Positions 1 to 8,834 of a stretch of 16,881 nt of DNA are shown in pieces (the first letter of the stretch is position 1; each line of letters begins with the position of its first letter). This DNA comes from Oscillospiraceae bacterium (GTDB taxonomy: Bacteria; Bacillota; Clostridia; Oscillospirales; Ruminococcaceae). The position numbers and the translations under genes were made by a program. Below the pieces are notes generated by a model. It saw only the letters and a list, made by a program, of their open reading frames with translations. It was not told the DNA's origin and ran no database searches. The DNA is taken from NCBI GenBank assembly GCA_003508605.1, contig DNUB01000095.1, positions 1 to 16,881 on the forward strand, read 5' to 3'.

Positions 1-51
1 GGGCGTTGCCCCTCATTGAAAATATTTTGACGTTAAAACCGAGGTAATACA

Positions 52-3000
52 ATGTTGACAGAGATTTTTTACGGCGATTTCGGAACGGGTAAAACTGCGG
101 AAATGTATAGGGAAATTAAGGCGGCGGCGGAAAAAAAGGAACGGTGCATTCTTTTCGTACCCGAACAATTTTCCTTTGATACCGAAAGGGCGGCCTACTT
201 TGCCGTTGGCGCAAAAAATATCCGTTATGTCAGGGTAACGGGCTTTTCAAAGCTTTCAAGGGATATACTTAACCTTTATAAGGCAGCCAGACCCTGCGCA
301 GATAACGCAGTAAAGCTTATCACCATGTGGAAAACCATAGATAACGCAAAAGCGGATTTTTTAAGCTTGGGGAAAAGCAAAAATTCCCCCGGACTCTGCA
401 CCCTTATGCTTAAAACCGTTTCCGCCTTTAAAAATGCGGGCATTTCCCCTAAGGACTGCCAAAGGCTGCTTGAAAACGAAGGGGAGCTGGACGAGGACCT
501 GTCGGACAAGGCGGGAGATTTTTTAAGAATATATGCCGATTACGACAAAGCTCTTACCGAAAGCTTGGACGATAAGCTGGACGATGTGTCGAGAGCTGCG
601 GAGCTGGCGGATAAAAACGGATACTTTAAAGGCTGCAGGCTGTTTTTCGACAATTATGACAGCTTTTCCCTTGTTCAGAAAAAAATGCTTTCCGTCGCTT
701 TAAGTCAATGCGATAAAGCCACTGTCTGCCTCAGCTGCGATACGCCGCAAAGCAGGAAAAGAGAATTTATCTGCGTAGCCAAAACCGTCGAGGAAATAAA
801 AACAATAGACCCGGATACCCGCCTAAGGCTTTTCCCAAATGCCTACCGCAAAAAGGCGAGAGGGGATAATTCCGTTAAGCTTTTTTCCGCCAAAACGCCT
901 TATGACGAGGCGGAGCTTATTGCGGCCGAAATTCACAGAAGCGTAAGGGAGGAGGGAGCGAGATACAGAGATTTCCTTATTCTTACCGCCGACGGCGAAT
1001 ATGAGGAAATTATAGGCGACAGACTGAAAAGGGGCGATATTCCCGTATTTTGCGATTTCCCCCACAGTATGACGGAAAAGCCCATAGTGAATTTTGTGAC
1101 CTTGATTTTAAAAGCGGCGGAGCTTGAAGCCGAGGATATACTTAATTTAGCCGAATGCGGCTATTTGCGGATAAGGGACTTTGACGAAGAGGGTGGCGGG
1201 GGCGAGCCGAGACTTATTTACAGCAAGGAGGCATACAGCCTAAGGTGCGCCGCCGAAAGCTATGACATCGACAGGGCGGATTTTGAAAAGGGCTTTGAAA
1301 ACGATCCGAGACGTGAGTTAGCCGAATTGGAGGGCTTAAGAAAAGGCATCGTGGAGCCTTTGGCAAAGCTTAAGGAGACGTTGGATGGGGCTGCGGACGG
1401 TGCGGAGCTTTCGGCTCTGTTTATGGAATACCTTTTGGAGGAGCAGAAAATACAGTCCGCCTTTATTGCCGCTTCAAAGTCGGATATGGGGGGAGAGGTC
1501 CACACCATAGAGATCGACGAAAACGCCGCCGAGGAAAACGGCAGGATATGGGACGCTCTTTGCGAAGCCTTTACCTCTATGGCATACTGTCTGGAAAACA
1601 AAAAAATAAGCATTGAGGATTACCGCCTGCTTTTGGAGGAGATATTATCGGGGATAAATCTTGCCAACCCGCCCAAAAGCTTGGATAACGTCACCTTGGG
1701 CGATATTGAAAGAACCAGGAAGACGTCGCCGAAAACGGTGATAATTGCAGGCTTTAACGAGGGCAGTATACCGAGAGGCTCGCATTTTGAAAGCATTTTT
1801 ACCGACGACGAGTGCGAAAGCCTTAACAAGGTCGGTTTTTCCGTTTACGACAGCAAGCTTAACCGTCATTCAAAGGAGTATTTTTTTGCCGAAAGGGCAA
1901 TGAGCCTTTATGAAAGAAAGCTGATAATTACCATGTGCTGTCAGGACGCAGCTGGAAGAGAAGCCGCACCCTCAAGTATTTTATCGGCAGAGGAATTTAA
2001 AAATTTAACTATTGCTTCAAAGGAGGAAATGCCCCCCGAATACTTTATAAATACCCGTTACGATTTGCGCTGCGCCCTGTCCTCTTATTGGGGCGGGGAC
2101 GAAAAGGTCAGAAACGAGCTGCTAAAGCTGCTGTGGGGTCTTGACGATAAGGAGTACGGCAAAAAGGTATCGGAGGCTTTGACGCTGTTAAGCGGCGGGA
2201 GAGATTTTTCGCTGCCCCCCTCGCTTGCGGCCGAGCTTTTCGGAAATGCGGCATACTCGCCTACCTCTCTTGAAGCGGCCTTTGACTGTCCCTTTATGTA
2301 TTTCGGGCAGTATGGCTTAGGTCTGAGGGAAAATAATTCGGCGGATCTGGAAAAAGGCGGAAACAAGGGTACGGTTATACATAATATAATGAGAAGAGCC
2401 TTGTCCTCGGGCAGCGATATAGCCGATATGAGCGGAGAGGAAATAGAGCTGCTGGCAAAAAAATCGGTGGAGGAGGAAACGGAGCAGTATATAAGGAACA
2501 ACCCCACATTTCCCGAAAGAACAAGGGCGTTGCTTGGCTTTATGCTGCCGCAGATAATCGGTATATTAAAGCAGGTAAGCTTAGAGCTGAAGCAGGGGAG
2601 CTATAAGCCCTCGGAATTTGAAAAAAAGGTGGAGTATAAGATATGGGACGAAAGGCTTAGGGAAAAATGCGGCTCGGATTTTATCACCGTAAAGGGGACG
2701 GCCGACAGAATAGACATATGTGCGGAGCAGAGCACGGAAAAGGCAAAGGGCGGAGCAGGGGAATATGTAAGAATCATTGATTATAAGTCGGGGAAAAAAC
2801 CCAAAAAATTTACGCTTAACGATGTGGGACAAGGGGCGGATTTACAAATGCTGCTTTATCTTTTTGCCGAATGCGGGGGAGAAAAAAACGGAAGTGCTCA
2901 AAGACTTCCCGGCGGCATAGGCTATTTTAACGCAGGCGCACCGAGCAGCTTAAGCGCGGCAAGCAGTCTTTCGGTACGGGAAAAGGATTTGGATAAGGAA

Positions 3001-3396
3001 TGGTATAACAGCCATATAATCAGCGGTGCGGTTTTCGACGGGAACGGAGAGCTTGCCATGCAGGCGAAAAAGTATAACAAGGCCGTCACCGAAAAAACCG
3101 AGGGCAGGGCAAGCGACAAATATTACTCTGTCGAAAGCCTGTCCTATGATAGTTTTGCGGAGCTGAAAAGCTATATTGAAAGGGACGTAATCGTCAATAA
3201 GGTGATATCCCTGTTAGACGGAGAAATAAAGGCACTGCCCTTAGAGCGTTCGGACGGATTGCCCTGCGATTTTTGCAGCTTTTCGTCAATCTGCGCAAAT
3301 AAGGGTAAAAATGTACGTACCGCAGAGGACGGCGGCGACATGAACAAATTCAGGATAAAGCCTTCGGAAAACAAGGGAGAGGGGGAAGAAAAGTGA
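52..3396 (+). CDS. addB: ATP-dependent helicase/nuclease subunit B (AddB)
   Basis: AddB is one half of the AddAB helicase-nuclease, which resects double-strand breaks and loads RecA, the Firmicutes counterpart of RecBCD. The protein has 1114 residues, close to the usual 1150-1170. An N-terminal P-loop reads GDFGTGKT (residues 8-15). The C-terminal RecB-type nuclease carries IDYKSGKK, with D910 and K912 as likely metal/catalytic residues. The AddB iron-sulfur signature is complete: C746 in DCPFMYF, then C1072, C1075 and C1081 spaced C-x2-C-x5-C. The ATG is preceded by GAGGT seven bases upstream. The stop overlaps the addA start, so translation is coupled. The 51 bases before it hold only a small GGGC-GTT-GCCC hairpin and no convincing promoter, so addB may be transcribed from beyond the left edge. 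Identification is secure from motifs plus the addA neighbour. Confidence 0.96.
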   Translation: MLTEIFYGDFGTGKTAEMYREIKAAAEKKERCILFVPEQFSFDTERAAYFAVGAKNIRYVRVTGFSKLSRDILNLYKAARPCADNAVKLITMWKTIDNAKADFLSLGKSKNSPGLCTLMLKTVSAFKNAGISPKDCQRLLENEGELDEDLSDKAGDFLRIYADYDKALTESLDDKLDDVSRAAELADKNGYFKGCRLFFDNYDSFSLVQKKMLSVALSQCDKATVCLSCDTPQSRKREFICVAKTVEEIKTIDPDTRLRLFPNAYRKKARGDNSVKLFSAKTPYDEAELIAAEIHRSVREEGARYRDFLILTADGEYEEIIGDRLKRGDIPVFCDFPHSMTEKPIVNFVTLILKAAELEAEDILNLAECGYLRIRDFDEEGGGGEPRLIYSKEAYSLRCAAESYDIDRADFEKGFENDPRRELAELEGLRKGIVEPLAKLKETLDGAADGAELSALFMEYLLEEQKIQSAFIAASKSDMGGEVHTIEIDENAAEENGRIWDALCEAFTSMAYCLENKKISIEDYRLLLEEILSGINLANPPKSLDNVTLGDIERTRKTSPKTVIIAGFNEGSIPRGSHFESIFTDDECESLNKVGFSVYDSKLNRHSKEYFFAERAMSLYERKLIITMCCQDAAGREAAPSSILSAEEFKNLTIASKEEMPPEYFINTRYDLRCALSSYWGGDEKVRNELLKLLWGLDDKEYGKKVSEALTLLSGGRDFSLPPSLAAELFGNAAYSPTSLEAAFDCPFMYFGQYGLGLRENNSADLEKGGNKGTVIHNIMRRALSSGSDIADMSGEEIELLAKKSVEEETEQYIRNNPTFPERTRALLGFMLPQIIGILKQVSLELKQGSYKPSEFEKKVEYKIWDERLREKCGSDFITVKGTADRIDICAEQSTEKAKGGAGEYVRIIDYKSGKKPKKFTLNDVGQGADLQMLLYLFAECGGEKNGSAQRLPGGIGYFNAGAPSSLSAASSLSVREKDLDKEWYNSHIISGAVFDGNGELAMQAKKYNKAVTEKTEGRASDKYYSVESLSYDSFAELKSYIERDVIVNKVISLLDGEIKALPLERSDGLPCDFCSFSSICANKGKNVRTAEDGGDMNKFRIKPSENKGEGEEK

Positions 3397-6300
3397 ATTT
3401 TACAGAACAGCAGCAAAAGGCGATAGATTACAGGGAAAGCACCTCGGCCGCCGTGTCCGCCTCGGCGGGAAGCGGCAAGACCGCAGTTCTTGTGGAGCAT
3501 ATAGCAAGGCTTATTTCCGATGAGAGCAGCCCCGTTCCCGCCGACAGGATAGCCGCCGTTACCTTTACGGAAAAAGCGTCGGCGGAGCTTAAAAGCAGGC
3601 TTGAAAAAAGAATGGAGCGGCTTATTGCGGAAAATCCCCACAGCGATTTTTACAGAGATCAGCTGGTGCGGCTTTCCTTTGCTCAGATTTCTACCATAAG
3701 CAGCTTTTGTTTTTCTCTTGTGAAGGACAATATACGGCTTTTGCCTTTGGACGAGGGGATAAGGGTAATAGACGAGGTAAAAAGCGGCGAGCTGTCGCAA
3801 AAGGCGGCAAGGCTTATGATGAAAAGATTTTATACGGAGCTTTCCCCCGGTGAGCAGTCGGAGTTTTACCGGCTTTTGGGGGGAGAAAGGCAGCTTGTTG
3901 AGCTTGCCGTGCAAATGTATAAATTTTTCTCAAATATTCCCGACCCCCATCGGTGGATAGGAGAACAGCTTAAAATCTACACCGACAGAGAGCTTTTTGA
4001 GGAAAAATATGTTAAGCCCTATAAGGAGCAGGTTTTAAGGGAGCTTAACATAACCGAGAAAATGCTGGAGGAGACCGTAAACGAAATCAGAGCCTGCATA
4101 ATTTCCGAAACCCCCATAAAAAAGGCAAAGGGCGAGACGGAGCTGTCCGCCGAGGCGCAGACGTCAAATTTGGCTTTAAAGGGACTGCCCTATTTTGAAA
4201 ATCTGAAAAATATAGCGGAAAGATCCGAAAACGCTTTTAAAAGCGGCAGCTTGGATTCGGCGTTAAGGGAAGCAAGCGCAGAGCAGGGAAGAAGCCCCGC
4301 ACTGGGCGGAAACGCAGTATTGTCGAAATTTGTCGAGGTCAAGGAAAGCTTTAAGGAGAGCATAGACGAATTTAAGGCTTCGGTGCTGACGCTGACCGAT
4401 TGGGACAGGGAAAGAATCGCCTGCCTTGAAACCCTTCAAAGGATATATTATTTGGAAAGAATATATGAGGAGGAATATTCGGGGCTGAAAAGAAGGGAGG
4501 CTCTTGCGGATTTTTCCGATCTGGAGAAATATGCTCTGGAGGCGGTAAGAAAGGGCGGGGGAAAGGGCAGATACGAATACATAATAGTTGACGAATTTCA
4601 GGACAGCAACGATATTCAGTATGAGATCTTTAAGGAGCTTTCAAGGGACGAAAGCAACCTGTATTTTGTAGGCGACGAAAAGCAGTGTATTTATGCTTTC
4701 AGAAACGCCAACCCCGAAATTTTCACTTCCCTTTGCAAAAGCCCCCGATACAATAATATTAAGCTCACCAAAAATTTCCGAAGCGGAGAAGATGTTATAA
4801 ATACCGTAAACCTGTTGTTTTCTTCCGAAAATAAGCCGATAAGCTTTTCCGAAAACCCGTGGGAGGATATGAGCTGCGGCAGAGGAATAGACTTTTGCGG
4901 CAAAAACAAAAGCGAGCTGGTCAAGGTTTGCGCCGAGAGCAATACAAGCGATAAAGAGCTTATGTATGTCGCCTACAGAATACGGCATATGGTTAAAAGC
5001 GGCTTTACCGTACACAAGGGCGATACCGAGCATCCCTGCGGCTACGGGGATTTTGCCGTGCTTGTCCGCCGCAACGAAACTGCGGTAAGGCTCAGGAAAA
5101 TTATGGAGGAATACGGAATCCCCGCCGTTTCCGTAGGCGAAAAGGAGTTCACCAACCTTTTGGAGGTGGAGCAGGTTACGGCTATTCTTTCCGCAGTTAT
5201 AAGACCCAACGATAATATGTCCGTGGCAAAGTCGCTTATGAGCCCTGCCTACGGATTTACCGCCGAGGATATGGCAAGGGTAAGACTGGCGGAGGGCACG
5301 GACTCCGCCGAACCGAAAAAGACTCCTCTGTACACCAATCTGACAAAAATGGATAAGGCGGGGGGTGAGGATCCGCTGCATCGAAAGATCCGCCGTTTTC
5401 TCACGGATATGAAGCTGTTGAGAAAGGAGGCGGGAAGCAGCTCCACCTCGGCTCTTATCCGCAAAATCTACAATGTTACCGCTATTGACAGCATAATGAG
5501 CGTTGGTCTGAGGGGAAAGGAGCGTTTGGCTAATCTCCGCCTGCTGGTGCGTTACGGAAGAGATTACCCCCGCCCCGCCGATTTTCTGTCAGCCTTGAAA
5601 AACATTAAAAGCAGCCGTGAGATCGCCCTCCCTCAGGCTCAGGTAAAGGAGCGGGAGGAAAGCTCGGTAAAGCTTATGTCTATCCACGCTTCAAAGGGCT
5701 TGCAGTTTCCCGTGGTATTTGTGGCGGAAACCAACATATCTCCCAACACCAGGGACAGATTTTTAAAAATGGTGTACAGCTTTAAGGAGGGAGTGGGAAT
5801 TTCCGTTTCCGACAATGAAAAATTATATAAATACCGCACTCTTTCCCACAGACTGCTTGAAAAGGGATATTTGGACCGTGTTATGGGCGAGGAATTAAGG
5901 CTTTTGTACGTGGCGATGACAAGAGCGGAGGAAAAGCTGATAGTTACCGCTTCCGCAGAGATCAGGAAAAAGGAGAAAAAGAGCAGAAGCGGAGAATCAG
6001 AGTATACGGAGGAGGAAGCTCCCCCCGTAAAGGACAGCTGCTGCCGCTTTATATGCAAACGGCTGGAAAAAGTCCCGGCTATGATGGATTTGTCGCAGTG
6101 GAAGGAGGATATTGTTCTTTCCCCGGAAGAGGATTCGGAAACGGATTCGGAACAAAACTCGGAAAAGGAGCTTTTGAAGCCCGATTTCCGACTGATAAAG
6201 GAAAAGCTTAAATTTCGGTATCCGTATAAAGAGCTTTCCGATATCCCCGCAAAATTTACCGCCACCGCTTTAGGAGTTAAGGCTGAGGAAAGCGGGGACG

Positions 6301-6869
6301 AAAACTCCTCAGGCAGGGCATTTTATCTGGGGCTGCCCGTTTTCATTAAAAAGAACAAGCCCCTTACTCCTAAGGAGAGAGGCGATTTATATCATAAGGT
6401 GATGGAAAATCTGGATTTTTCCGCAGAAAATGCGGAAAAGGAGCTGAGCCGCCTTGAGAAATCGGGAGTTATTTCCGAAAAAGAACGAACGGAAATAAAA
6501 TCAGGGGAAATACAGGGCTTTTTGGATTCCTCACTTTGTAAAAGAGCGGTTAAGGCGGAGGAAATAAACAGGGAGTTCCCGATTTTTACCACCGTAAACG
6601 CCGCAAATACGGAAAATCCCCAAAATGAGGATCTGTCGTTTATTCAGGGCATAGCCGATATGTTCTTTGTGGAAAACGGCGAAATAGTCCTTGCGGATTA
6701 TAAAACCAACAGGAACACCACCGCCAAAAAGCTTACGGAGGAGTACAAGGGACAGCTTTCGATTTACAGGAAGGCTCTTGAAGAGATGACGGGGCTTAAG
6801 GTCAGGGAATGCTGGCTTTACAGCTTTTCCTTGGGGCAGTGCATTATGGTGGACACTGATCCCCTTTAA
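3393..6869 (+). CDS. addA: ATP-dependent helicase/nuclease subunit A (AddA)
   Basis: AddA is the UvrD/Rep-type (SF1A) helicase subunit of AddAB with its own C-terminal nuclease. The helicase motifs appear in order: Q motif FTEQQQKAI (3-11), Walker A ASAGSGKT (23-30), motif II VDEFQD (399-404), motif III GDEKQCIYAFR (427-437), motif IV LTKNFRS (458-464), motif V SIHASKGLQFP (763-773) and motif VI LLYVAMTRAEEKL (837-849). The nuclease motif is LADYKT, with D1102 and K1104. Length is 1158 residues, somewhat shorter than B. subtilis AddA. The start is GTG, overlapping the addB stop in GTGA, with a GGGAGAGGGGG ribosome site upstream. Nothing essential is missing, so the enzyme should be active together with AddB. 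Confidence 0.97.
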   Translation: MNFTEQQQKAIDYRESTSAAVSASAGSGKTAVLVEHIARLISDESSPVPADRIAAVTFTEKASAELKSRLEKRMERLIAENPHSDFYRDQLVRLSFAQISTISSFCFSLVKDNIRLLPLDEGIRVIDEVKSGELSQKAARLMMKRFYTELSPGEQSEFYRLLGGERQLVELAVQMYKFFSNIPDPHRWIGEQLKIYTDRELFEEKYVKPYKEQVLRELNITEKMLEETVNEIRACIISETPIKKAKGETELSAEAQTSNLALKGLPYFENLKNIAERSENAFKSGSLDSALREASAEQGRSPALGGNAVLSKFVEVKESFKESIDEFKASVLTLTDWDRERIACLETLQRIYYLERIYEEEYSGLKRREALADFSDLEKYALEAVRKGGGKGRYEYIIVDEFQDSNDIQYEIFKELSRDESNLYFVGDEKQCIYAFRNANPEIFTSLCKSPRYNNIKLTKNFRSGEDVINTVNLLFSSENKPISFSENPWEDMSCGRGIDFCGKNKSELVKVCAESNTSDKELMYVAYRIRHMVKSGFTVHKGDTEHPCGYGDFAVLVRRNETAVRLRKIMEEYGIPAVSVGEKEFTNLLEVEQVTAILSAVIRPNDNMSVAKSLMSPAYGFTAEDMARVRLAEGTDSAEPKKTPLYTNLTKMDKAGGEDPLHRKIRRFLTDMKLLRKEAGSSSTSALIRKIYNVTAIDSIMSVGLRGKERLANLRLLVRYGRDYPRPADFLSALKNIKSSREIALPQAQVKEREESSVKLMSIHASKGLQFPVVFVAETNISPNTRDRFLKMVYSFKEGVGISVSDNEKLYKYRTLSHRLLEKGYLDRVMGEELRLLYVAMTRAEEKLIVTASAEIRKKEKKSRSGESEYTEEEAPPVKDSCCRFICKRLEKVPAMMDLSQWKEDIVLSPEEDSETDSEQNSEKELLKPDFRLIKEKLKFRYPYKELSDIPAKFTATALGVKAEESGDENSSGRAFYLGLPVFIKKNKPLTPKERGDLYHKVMENLDFSAENAEKELSRLEKSGVISEKERTEIKSGEIQGFLDSSLCKRAVKAEEINREFPIFTTVNAANTENPQNEDLSFIQGIADMFFVENGEIVLADYKTNRNTTAKKLTEEYKGQLSIYRKALEEMTGLKVRECWLYSFSLGQCIMVDTDPL

Positions 6870-6927
6870 AGCAGGCAGGCCTTCGTGCATATTTTATCGG
6901 CTGCAGGCTGTTTCTGACAGCAATAAT

Positions 6928-6968
6928 GCCGCACAAGAGGGTTTTCGGCTTCCTGTGCGGCGTTTTTT
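6928..6968 (+). terminator. Intrinsic terminator after addA
   Basis: GCCGCACA (6928-6935) pairs with TGTGCGGC (6954-6961) and is followed by TTTTTT (6963-6968). It lies about 60 bases after the addA stop and just before the end of the convergent dpaB gene. The reverse strand has only a poor U tract after the stem, so it works mainly for addBA and perhaps weakly for dpaAB. Confidence 0.85.
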
Positions 6969-6979
6969 GTTGTTTATTT

Positions 6980-7693
6980 TTACAGTTCTCTTAAAACAGG
7001 CTGTATCTGTCTTCCCGAAAGAGCGGCTATAATCGTATCCGGAATTAAGGAAAAATCACCCACGACAGAGGTGGGCTTTTTGGCGAAATCGTCCTGCCTT
7101 AAAGGTACAAAGTAGTAATTACGCAAATTCATAAGTGCGCCTATATTTTTTGCCGAACCGCTTAATGCATCGTTTGTGGCTGCGTTTACCACAACAGGGC
7201 GGTTGCCCCTTAAATGGCTTTTTACCGCCATGGTAACAGGGGTATCGGTAATAGACATGGCAAGCTTGGCCAAAGTATTGCCCGTACAGTTGGGCAAAAG
7301 CATTATGTCGGTCATTTTCTTTGGTCCTATAGGCTCTGCGTCTTCAATGGTCAGAATTGCCTTTCTCCCCGCTATTTTCTCAAAGACGGCCAAGTTTTCC
7401 TCCGCAGCTCCGAAGCGTGAGGAAATTGAAGCGGCGTTAAAGCTCATAACGGGTATGATTTCCGCCCCCATTTTTTTAAGCTCAGCCGCAGCTTCAAAGG
7501 CTTTTTTAAATGTACAGAAGGAGCCGCAGAGGGCGACTCCGATTTTCAGACCGTGCATAATTCCCTTTGACGGTTCTTTTATGCCCTTTTCCGAGACGCC
7601 GTTTTTTTCCTTTTCCCCATATGTTTTTTCGGCGCATTTATCCCTTTGTCCGTTCCCCTTTTCGGGGGCAGCGATTTCATAAATGCTCTCCAT
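6980..7693 (-). CDS. dpaB: Dipicolinate synthase subunit B (DpaB/SpoVFB)
   Basis: Together with DpaA this makes dipicolinic acid from a dihydrodipicolinate-pathway precursor in the mother cell; DPA is later loaded into the spore core. The fold is flavoprotein-like (HFCD): LKIGVALCGSFCTF near residue 48, LLPNCTGNTLAKLA, then VNAATNDALSG and YFVPLRQDDFAKKP, all typical of SpoVFB. The family is usually about 200 residues, but this frame gives 237 because of about 45 charged Lys/Glu/Gly-rich residues before the family start. The first ATG (7693) is one base after the dpaA stop and has a strong GGGGGAG ribosome site. An internal ATG at 7556-7558 (M46) fits the normal family start and has a close AAAGGGA. 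The long form is reported, but the short one is possible. It is the second gene of a dpaAB operon. Confidence 0.92.
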   Translation of the reverse strand: MESIYEIAAPEKGNGQRDKCAEKTYGEKEKNGVSEKGIKEPSKGIMHGLKIGVALCGSFCTFKKAFEAAAELKKMGAEIIPVMSFNAASISSRFGAAEENLAVFEKIAGRKAILTIEDAEPIGPKKMTDIMLLPNCTGNTLAKLAMSITDTPVTMAVKSHLRGNRPVVVNAATNDALSGSAKNIGALMNLRNYYFVPLRQDDFAKKPTSVVGDFSLIPDTIIAALSGRQIQPVLREL

Positions 7694-7694
7694 T

Positions 7695-8543
7695 TTACTC
7701 TCCCCCTTCCCTTAACATATTCTCTATGGTTTTGCCGATTATTCTGCCTGCCGAAACGGGAGCGGTTCTGCCGGGAAGGGATAACGCCCAGATTACCTTG
7801 ACTCCCACGCTTGCCGCAAGCTCCATATCCTCTACTCCTGTTTTTGATGCAAGGTCTATTATAAGGCAGTCTTTTTTTAGCATCATCAGACGTTTCCTGT
7901 CAAAAACGGGAGCGGGTACGGTGTTGATTACCCCGTCATAGGCTATAAGCGTTCCGTTAAGCTTGTCAAAATGCACGGTATTGCAGCCTAAGCCCGATGC
8001 TCGGGCAAGCTGCTCGTACTTTCTTGCCGCTACGGTGACCCTTGCGCCCAAATCCTTCAGCATTCTCGCCGTAACCTCGCCTATTCTGCCAAAGCCCGTT
8101 ATAAGTATTTTTGAGCCGAAAACCGTTATGGGCAGCTCCGAAAGCAGTATTTCCAATGCGCCCTCGGCAGTGGGAATTGCGTTCATAATTTGCAGCTCTT
8201 CTCTTGAAAAATAGTTTTTCAGCTTAAGCCCGTTTTCCCCGCAAAGACCCTCAAGATAGGCGCAGGACTTTCCCGTAAAAACAGTGCCGCCCGTTTTTAC
8301 GGCGGAAACGAGCACATCCAGGTCAAGATTTTCCCTGTGGTAGGGCATATTTATGTGCCGTCCGTCCGAGGAGGCGGGCAGGGGCAGCACTGCGCAGTCG
8401 CAGGGTATGATCCGGCTTACATTGGGGACGGGAAATTCCTCCGCATTTTCAAAGCCGTAAACAAAGCAGCTATGCTCTTTATTTAAATATTCGGCGGCAT
8501 AAAGCATACGAAGATCCCCGCCTAAAAACAAAAACTTTTCCAT
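7695..8543 (-). CDS. dpaA: Dipicolinate synthase subunit A (DpaA/SpoVFA)
   Basis: This is the NAD(P)-binding, dehydrogenase-like subunit of spore dipicolinate synthase. The N-terminal MEKFLFLGGDLRMLYAAEYL is the characteristic family opening. A Rossmann motif ILITGFGRIGE has its glycines at about residues 150-155, followed by VTVAARK, which suggests NADP preference. The frame is open back to 8594, but the start at 8543 is preferred: it matches the family N-terminus and has GGAAAGG at a good distance. That gives 282 residues, near the roughly 297 of B. subtilis SpoVFA. dpaB starts one base after its stop. The XRE gene is divergent and about 290 bases away. A sigma-K-like promoter lies about 100 bases upstream, which fits late mother-cell expression. 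Confidence 0.94.
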   Translation of the reverse strand: MEKFLFLGGDLRMLYAAEYLNKEHSCFVYGFENAEEFPVPNVSRIIPCDCAVLPLPASSDGRHINMPYHRENLDLDVLVSAVKTGGTVFTGKSCAYLEGLCGENGLKLKNYFSREELQIMNAIPTAEGALEILLSELPITVFGSKILITGFGRIGEVTARMLKDLGARVTVAARKYEQLARASGLGCNTVHFDKLNGTLIAYDGVINTVPAPVFDRKRLMMLKKDCLIIDLASKTGVEDMELAASVGVKVIWALSLPGRTAPVSAGRIIGKTIENMLREGGE

Positions 8544-8640
8544 AGTATTTTCCTTTCCAAGGTGTTTTTTGTGTTCTTTGTGAAGCATTGACAAAAAAGA
8601 TCCCGATACGTTCCCTTTTTGCGCAATGCCGCCATTACCT

Positions 8641-8668
8641 TATTTTATGACGGAAGGGAAAAAATGGT
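8641..8668 (-). promoter_or_regulatory. Candidate sigma-K promoter of dpaAB
   Basis: Read on the minus strand, CATAAAATA (8649-8641) matches the sigma-K -10 consensus CATANNNTA exactly. The -35 element AC (8668-8667, in GAACC) stands 17 bases upstream, near the expected spacing. It predicts a leader of about 90 bases before dpaA. spoVF is a sigma-K gene in known spore formers, which supports the call. Sigma-E promoters share part of this -10, so they are not excluded. Confidence 0.5.
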
Positions 8669-8751
8669 TCTATACGGGGGATTTGCTCTTTTTCGTATGA
8701 AAAGCGCACTTTGCGGTTGCGCAAAATCCGAAACCTGCGCATATGGGTTGG

Positions 8752-8780
8752 TTGATATACTTTCGGAAAAATGATATATT
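8752..8780 (+). promoter_or_regulatory. Sigma-A promoter of the XRE regulator gene
   Basis: TTGATA (8752-8757), a 17-base spacer and TATATT (8775-8780): five of six matches in each hexamer with ideal spacing. Transcription should start near 8787. A perfect palindrome GTATCGATAC (8792-8801) follows at once and could be an autoregulatory operator. AAGGAG lies before the ATG at 8835. Confidence 0.7.
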
Positions 8781-8834
8781 ATAAACGCAGGGTATCGATA
8801 CACGGCAAAATAAGTATTAAAAGGAGAATCGGCT

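Noticed and set aside
3171..5381. Long minus-strand frames opposite addB/addA (247 and 246 codons at 3171-3914 and 4641-5381)
   Set aside because: They lie fully opposite well-supported helicase domains, show no recognisable motif and have low-complexity, basic or aromatic-rich products typical of antisense shadows.
7176..7682. Plus-strand frame of 168 codons opposite dpaB
   Set aside because: dpaB on the other strand has clear family motifs; this frame has none and no ribosome site.
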